Assembly (NCBI GenBank): GCA_921293015.1
Contig: OV121091.1
Coordinates: 25,962,839-26,026,838 of the forward strand
From: Phorcus lineatus
Lineage: Eukaryota; Mollusca; Gastropoda; Trochida; Trochidae
Direction of reading: 5' to 3'
Length of the DNA: 64,000 bases
Below the pieces are notes generated by a model that was not told where the DNA came from, ran no database searches, and worked only from the letters and a program-made list of their open reading frames with translations. Below, one piece after another: positions 52,301-61,300 of the stretch. Made by a program: the position numbers and the translations under genes. Position 1 is the first letter of the stretch. Each line of letters opens with the position of its first letter.

Positions 52301-55300
52301 AAAATTATAAGAATGAATCTCAGCTTTGAAATAGTATCTTATGGTATAGTTTTTTATAAGATATTGCGACAGACATTAAGAAAGTATGATGATGCAAAAC
52401 ATAATTACATCCTTTTTGAGGTATAACGTTAAATTTGGCAAAGTTGACTATTACAATTTCGTTTCTTGATGTGAATGATAAGATGAATAATCAGCAGGCT
52501 GGAAAAATCTTGCAAAATCCTGTTATAATAAAACTTTATGTAAAAGAAAATGAATATTCTGCTTTAGTTGCAACTGTATAAAGAAAAATGTTGGATTGTT
52601 TCATGCATGGTCTTATCTTGTACAATTTTGTTTTCATTGCCAACTCAATGAGTACCTGTGGAAGTTCCATCATAAGAGATCATAAAACCACGGGCAGACC
52701 GTGATTGGTCAGATTTGAACTTGATGTACATCTGGTTGCTATGGGAGACGATGCTAGATGGTGTTGTTTGACCACAGAATTTGCCAACCAGTGGTGATGT
52801 ACTATAGCCTCCATTTCTGAAAAAAAGATACATTTAAAGGATTGAAATAACAAATAATTAAAGATAATTTTTTCTTTGAGCACTGAATATTATTTTCGTC
52901 CTTTGGCTGTGAAAACATATGATCATTAACCACTGGCTAAACTGAAAACAGTGCTAAATGTCAACTGTTGTTGTTGATCAGCAAATCAGCAACTCCATAC
53001 GTAATTAACCTTTAAAGAACATTCCATGACAACTTTATTTAACTTGTGGACCATCCTACACTGTATTTCACGGCATGTTCCCAAACAATTAATATCAAAA
53101 GAAAGATACCTGCAGCGGACAACATGTTAATGAAAGCAAGGCTGCATTATTCATTCTTTTCAAATTTGTTTCCTGTTGGGGCTAAGAATGGTTTTCATGA
53201 ATTATTTCAGAAGATAAAGGGTTAAAAGTGTCAATAGGTCCCCACCTAATTTCCACATAGTCGTAGTTGCAGTTGGGATGGTACTCCATTGCGAAGTCGG
53301 TGAAGTTAAGGAGGATCTGGTTTCCAGCAGGAACAGTGATAGTCCACACACAGTCACGTTCATGGGGGTAGTTGTTGGGGTAGTTAGGGGACGATACCAC
53401 GCCCGTCATGTCTGTTAGGCGTGACCCACATACTGCAATTTGATTGGATAGAAATGAAACCATTTTTTCATAAAACATATATTTCAGGTAAAACTTTTTT
53501 TGGTCCAATTGCTGGCGTGGTCAGTTGAGCCAGATAACATGTCCCAGTAAGACTGCAAATAGTGAATGAGGTTTGCTTACATGTAGATGCATTGAGAGTT
53601 GTGTAGGATGCAGAGAATCCCTCATGTGCAATACTGGAGTCGGATCTGAACACAACCGTCATCACATTGTCTGTGGAGGTCTGAGTAGGTGGTGTGGTTG
53701 AACCACAGTATCTGTAAGAAAACCATCCTGTTTAGTTTCTTTATCTCAATGTCATTTGTTGTAAGTGAAGCAGCGTCACAAATTTAACGTGGCTTGATAT
53801 TTAAAAAGAGTAAAATTTCATATACCATGAAGGGGCATGCTCAAAGTGTTATGTACATTTATTACCCTGGTGTATGGACAAACATCAAGCCTTTTTACAT
53901 ACTCTTGTCAGTTGAAGTTTGCCACCTAGTTGGCAATTAAAGCACTCTATGGTTATTTATCACATTGCCTTACTTCCAAACCAGGAACCCAATTGTACAG
54001 CAAGTTGAACAGAGGTATGCCTCAGCCTACATCACTTACCCATTGTTAAACCACAAGTCTCACAACTAGTATCTCAGTGTTCCAGCACTGAGCGAGTCAC
54101 CCATCCATCAAATGACCTGTCCCCATTGTTGCTGAACTTATTGATAGTGGTTAACCGGTAATAATGTGCAAATATTAGATTTCTCTTGTCCCTCCCCTTT
54201 GTTTAGTTTATTATTTACTTGACCTCTATGCTTTAAAGATATGATAGTTAACCCCGTTTGATGAGAGGGTGAGCATATATACTTCCAAAGAACATGTTTT
54301 TCATAATGATTTAAGGCTTTTTGCTTTATTCATGCTTTTGACTTCTCGAAACCTATATCCTAATTAGAATCCTTGATCAGGGAGTTTGCCTACCTTCCCA
54401 ACAAGCTGTCTGCAATGGCTGTCGAGTTGTCGTACACAGACACACTGTCGAACCTGCACTGACTGTGAGACTCCAGGCTGAAGGTATCAAAGCGCAACCT
54501 CACTATAAGTCCTGGAGCAGCTGTGATGTACCAGGTACAGTTGGCGCCGTGAGGGTATGTGTTAGGGTGGCCAGGGCTGTGGAATTGTCCAGTGGTTCCA
54601 GTGAACACGGCACCGCATCCTGTTTTGAGATATCTTTATTCATGACATCAATAACTGTTCTTGCAAATAGTCAAGAGAATAATGGAGATTTGGTTTAATG
54701 TGATCTCAACAATATGACCTAGGCAACCTGGATCTCCATAACTCTTATCCCTGGTACGAACGCCAAAGACCTTGCTCCGTGATAATAGCAAGTTATAAGT
54801 AGATGTTCATTTGATAATACATTCCTTCTCAAATGTTCGTCAGATTTAAATGAAAAATTCTAGCACCTGATATCATGACATGACAACAACTATATATAAT
54901 GACAAATAACCTTGCATGAAAAATGGTTTGCACAGAAAGTGGTAAAGAAGTGATATATACCTTCTTCCCTGCGGTAGGTGGCCTGGAAGCCCGTGTTGGA
55001 GACAGATCCATCTGTCTTGAACTTGATCCACATCTGGTTGTGGCTGGAGGACTGCACTGTGGGCATCTGATTGCCACAGAACCTTCCCAATAGAGGGGAG
55101 GAGGAAGTGCCACCGTCTCGAAGCTGGCAAAAGATTGGGGACACAGTTAATACCAAAGAAATATTTTACAGTTCATAGGAACCAAAAAGAAGATAGAGCC
55201 AGACTGTGGTGATTTGATTACCGCTGTAACCAATATTTTTATACCTAACCATTAACTCAATAGCTATCAAATTCAGGTCAAACTACCAACATAACTTGCA

Positions 55301-58300
55301 ATTTCTTTAAAAATGAGAGAGGCCAATCAAGGATAAAAATCCTGAAAGCAAAATAAAATGAAAACTTTTAAAAATATATTTTTTCTCCCATGGATCAATC
55401 CTTTGAATATGCCTATGAATTTAAAGTTTCCAATTATCATTTGAACTTTATTTCCATACAGCAAAACAGGATAACACTGCCCTTCAGAAGTACTGATTCC
55501 AGGATGTCTAACCTCAAGATAGTCGAAGACACAGGTTGATGCACTATTTCCTTCAAGCCCGAATGCAGAGAAGGTGAGAACCACATGGTAATTGGTAGGC
55601 TGGTTGATGATGTAAGTGCACTCCTTGTTGTGGGGGTAGGCCAGGGGGTAGGACGGGGACTGGAGGGTACCTGTGGGGGCTGTGAACGTACCACCACATG
55701 CTGAAAATGAAAATGAAATACATTTTAAAAAACATTATAGGTAGACCTTGGGTTTTCTGTTCTTGTGAGTCACTGATAGTCTATGATGGTCAATGTTTAG
55801 CCAGTGTGAGTCAATGATGGTCTATGATGGTCTATGATGGTCTATGATGTTTAGCCAGTATTAGCCAACGATTTCCTATAAATTGGTCAGAATACAGGCA
55901 ATCACTAATTAATTGAGGAACTGTAGTGTTCTCTATCTTCCTGACTCTGTACATATTGGTGATCCAATGAGCAGTGGTTCTGCACAGAAATTCTATGAAA
56001 CATTTACAGTGTGACTGAGATCATAAGGACACTGTGACTCACTGACAGTCCATGATGCCTGAAATCCTCCTCCACGAATAGAAGAATCAGACTTGAAATA
56101 GATGTACATGATGTTGCCAGTGGACTGTACTGGGGCTGGGGAGTCCGATCCGCAGTATCTACCAAGCAGGTCGGCATTCTGGTCTACACCATCTCTCACC
56201 TGGAGTACAGTAAATCATGACTGATAATTAATGACATTAAAAAGACTGAATTCTACCAAAACATATCCTCCTAACCTTGACATTGATATTTCTTTTTTAA
56301 GGATTTTGTAACACTTTATACACCACATTCTGTTAACCTTGTTCATCAAATGGTTTTATACTGGAATTTGATTTTATGACACTTCATGTAACAAACTTTT
56401 GATCTTGATACCTGAATGTATGGGAATATCATCTAAAGCTATTCTATTACAATTTATGCATAAAGCAAAATAATGTTGTTGCTTGCCTGTGAATGTACTG
56501 ATACACTGACTGACCAGATGAAAACATTTATTGGCACTTTTATTTCTATGACAATACCTCTAATCTATAATGCATATAAAACAAACAGTACAGAAAAATA
56601 TTACATATGCATATTTATATACAAAATACCATTAGGTATTTGGTTTTAGGTTGATGGACACATGAGAATTGTATGTTACATAAGATATATATGCCCTTAC
56701 CTCAACCTTGTCATATCTACATGAACTATGGGTTTCAAGGTCAAATGCAATGAAGGTCAAGGTTATGAGATCTCCTGTGTGAACAGTTATGGTCCAGGCA
56801 CACTGAGCATTGTGAGCATATGGTTGAGGATAGTTGGGAGACTGGAGAGTTCCTTCATCTTGGTTGGTGTACGATCTACCACATGGGCCTGCAACATCAA
56901 CATAGAACATGTCACATCCTTTACTGTATGTGGAATGGTGTGGTATAGAATGTGAAGAATGTTGATGTATGGTTTGTGGATTGATTAGTCAATTTTGAAG
57001 AATGGTGAAGTATGGTGTGTGGAATTGTATTGTACAGTTTTTGTGGTATTTAATATATTATAGTATGGTGTATTTTATCTGTAGGAATGCTGAAGTAAAG
57101 TATGTTGAAAAGCATGTTAAACAACATGACGTTGTAGCATGCTACCTGAAGGTGGAATATGGTAAGTGGAATGATCTTGTATGTTTTGATGGAAGGTAAG
57201 GTTTGCATAACATCATCATATATTTTGAAAATATTGTGTAGTATTGCATGTGGAATGGCAAGGAATGATATCAAAATATGTGGAATAATGCGTTTTAGTT
57301 TGAGAAATGGTATCATGGTTTGTGGAATTGTACATTTTAACATAAGGAATTGTATCACAATATGTGGAGAATGCATTTGATTTTGAGAAATGGTATCAAG
57401 GTATGTGGAATAGTACATGTTATTTTGAGGAGTGGCATCATGGAATGTGGAATAGTATGTTTTAGTTTATATATAGTTTGCATATATAATGAACAAATTA
57501 TGTCAACAAAAAAACATTTGATGGTAATAAGCTTGTCACAATAAATACCAAATCTACATAACTCTACCACTCCTGTACACTCTTTAAAACACTGTGTCAC
57601 TAATAATATTTTATCTATTTTACAGTAAGTTTTATTTTTAAATTGTATTTCATGGTATGCAATGATGCCGTCTTGAAGTTGCAGTAGAGAACCTTATTGC
57701 AGTAAATAAGTATTATTTTAAATACATAGATTTGATAACAAAATAAAATAAAGAATGACAGAAATACCTTAAAACATTTACAGAAAAAGAAAAAAAACAC
57801 TGTAGCACCATATAAAGTTTCTATACATATCCTACCATCGATTGTTGCATATGTGATATGGAAGCCCCTGTCGTTGAGGGAAGCGTCGGAGTGGAACTTG
57901 AGCCACGCCCCATTGCCGGTTGTAGTTACGGGAGCCGGGGAGGAAGTGCTGCAGTAGCGCTGGATCAGATCCGATGTGTCCTGGATTCCATCGCGCACCT
58001 GTCGTACAACACAAAGTTATATCAGGACGACTGTACCTATTCAGTTTATCCTGCATTTAACGATTCGGTAGTTTCGTATGTCATCTCTTTATCTGTTGAT
58101 GCCAATACAAATTTATTGTTTACAAGCTAGGTCAAAGAATATGAAGGTATGCTTGTACGTGTGCATCTTATTGCATTTGTCATCATGGCATTCTATAAAG
58201 TTTTAGAGTTTGTCGGTTTTAAGGTGTGAGAATATCATGTGGATTAATTATACTCTTATGACATGTTTTTGTAAATACGATTGGAAATTATCATCACAGT

Positions 58301-61300
58301 CCTAAATTTAAAATCCAAACTATAAACAACTAATGTCATTTATAACTTCGGCCAAGCATATGATAACAGATATCAACACGTTAAAAATAAAAACATAATG
58401 ATCATCTGAAGATTAGGAATCCAAGAAAGATGATACCTCCAAATAGTCGTAGCTGCAGTTGGGATGGTTTTCGAGAGCGAGAGTAGCAAAGGTGAGGATG
58501 ATTCTCTTTGCCGGCGCCACACTGACGGTCCACACGCAATCTCTGTTGTGTGGGTAGTTACCAGGGTAACCGGGGCTGTTGATGGAACCGAAAGAGGCTG
58601 TCAGGTCACCGCCGCAAACTGAAACAAATTGGAAACATGATATCTTTAAGGTGTATTTCAGGAGTAAAATGAGAACCGGTATCTATTGATAAAACTGTTT
58701 TTATTCTGCGAACGCCTTACAATAATATATGTATAAGAACAATGTGTAAAAGAAGTTCTTATCATTATGTAAGTGTACTCATTTCAATTCAAACTCATTG
58801 TCATTGCAACTGAAATGAGACAAACTCAGAGAAAAAAGTATCCAGCTAAAATTCGGTTTGTGAGTGTAGTGTTCAGATTTTGTTAATTCTGATTGGTTCA
58901 TTCAAACTTGCCGGAAAGAAAAATCTATAGCGTAAAGTTATCATAAGAAGACTTTTTAGGTTGAGTCGAGGTAGAGATAGCAAATATCGAGCAAATCACT
59001 TTTTCTTCTCTTTGATTATGAAAGTGCTCCATTATGAAAACAGGATTGTACTTCTAACTAATAAACTGAATTATCCTTATTTTTCATGGCAATCTTTTAC
59101 ATAACGAAGTGTATAAAAGAACAGAAATATTTAACGGAGTTGACCATGAAGAAAAATGGTTTAAAATCAAACAACAGGATTATGCCTATTACAAGGGACC
59201 AAGATCAAACACAAATAATACCTGGATCGGCGGTCTCCCAGTTGACGGAGAACCCATCCCCAGAGATGGAGGCGTCCGAGTAAAACCACAGATAGACCTG
59301 GTTGCTGGTGGTGTTGAGGTTGCCCCCGCCGGGAGGGGAGGTGCCACACCACTTGCCCAACATGTGGGAAGAGGCGGTCGGGCCGTCGTGGATTTGCAGG
59401 TAGTCATAGTTACAGTTGCGGTGGAACTCCAGGTTGAAGGTCGGGAAGGAGAGCATAAGGATCTGAAATCATGGTTGTTGGAGGTGAATGCCCTGTGTTA
59501 GCGGAGTATGCTTGATGGATGAAAGCAAAGGATCAATCTGGGAAAGTCGGATTGAGGTTATCGAATCGTGGTCAATGGTTGTCAGTAACAGTATAAGGAT
59601 CTAAAATCAGCTTTTTAGAAGAAGCTGTGACTGAGGAAAGTAAAGAGTCAACATTGGGAAACTACTTAAGTATCGGTTAGATTGACCCTGGATGAAGGCC
59701 TGGTATGCTAGGATACGCATATTTGATAGTTATTTGATAGCTATTTGCTTTTTGTCTTGAAATGCCGAAAGACAAGTCACCAAAATATGAGTTAGAACGA
59801 GAAATAAGCTTTTGAATTCGAAGTTAATCCAGAGACGACAATCGAGGATCTGAAAGCAAGATGTACCCACCTTATCCCTGGTTGTGGTGATGGTCCAGGC
59901 GCAGTTGGCTCCATGTGGGTACTGAGATCCTGTGTTGGTCGGGAAGCGGAACGAGCCAGAGGTGCCTCGCAGTGTTCCTCCACACGCTGCAAACCATCAG
60001 AACATTCTTACAGTTAAGCATTTAAGTACTGAAACAGATGGCCTTACTCAAGATGTAATATGGTAACATTCAATCCTCAATTATTATTTTAAGTAGGGGT
60101 TTCAAAGGGAGTTTTTGTAAACATTCAGATGATCATAGAATCTTTATGATGCTCAACTGTAATGTTAACGAAAGGAGTTACGTTAGACCCATGTCATAAG
60201 AAGCAGTGTTTTTAGTAAATAACATTGGACTTGAGGTTCCATGTTTAATTTCGTTGCTATTGTTATTAGTTATAGATTCACACCATGTCCTACTATAAAA
60301 AAATGGATATTACAGTACTTTTCAATATTTCAGTGCCTCCTTCCACTTAGTACTAGGGTGATCTTAAGTCAGTAACGTAACGTGAATGGAAATAAATGCT
60401 CTCAAGGTTATCCTTAGGTTAATAACTTCGTGAAAGGATCTCCAGGTTAGTAGTTTACCACGGGTCGTCCAACTTACTGTTTTGCGGTGTTGTGCAGGTG
60501 TCCCCACTATAGTCGCTGGTGCACTGGCAGGTGAAAGAGCCCAAGGTGTTGGTGCAGGTTCCTCCATTCCTGCAGGGTGTTGTCAGACACTCGTTGACAT
60601 CAGACTGGCACTGTTGACCCGTGAAACCAGCGGCGCACTGACATACGAAGCCGCTTCCAGAGTTCTGATTAAGAGAATGAGATGAACTCAAAAGAAGCGT
60701 ATTTTAAGGAGTGATCCAGAGATATAATGATCATTATATGAAGAATCCCATACCTTATTCACCATTTGACTTTAAATAATTCATTGGGAGTTTCAAGCAA
60801 TGATTATTTTTGTATGTCCATAATGATCATAGAGCACGCACTATACATAATAAAATCCTTATCGAATAAGAGTGTTTTCCTAATTTGTAATTTATACTGT
60901 CCTCCCGTTTTCTTTTCTTTTTAGCTTTATATCATAGAAAGTATTTCAAAAGCTTAATAACAAGATATTGCACTTTCTTAATATCTAAATAATATTATGC
61001 CATTAGTTACGTATTAAAGATATCATAATTTAGTAGCATCTTAATACCACATAAGCTTAGTATTTCCACTCCAAGCCCTCTAAGCGTCTGATTGTATCGC
61101 ATATGATAGTATTTAGAGATGCCAGTTATACTACTCACAGTACAAGTACCCTGGTTCCGACAAGGGTTGCTGCTACATGCCCCCGATACAGGACCTGACC
61201 GGACACACCCTGCGTTCCCAACCCCACTGCCGATATAGCCAGACGGACAGGTGCAACTCCGACCCACGATACCTGCAATCAATACCCATAGTGAAAAATA

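Noticed and set aside
57050..57418. 122-codon minus-strand ORF with repeated IPHT-like phrases
   Set aside because: Lies in a degenerate tandem repeat in a cubilin intron; the repeated phrases reflect the DNA repeat.
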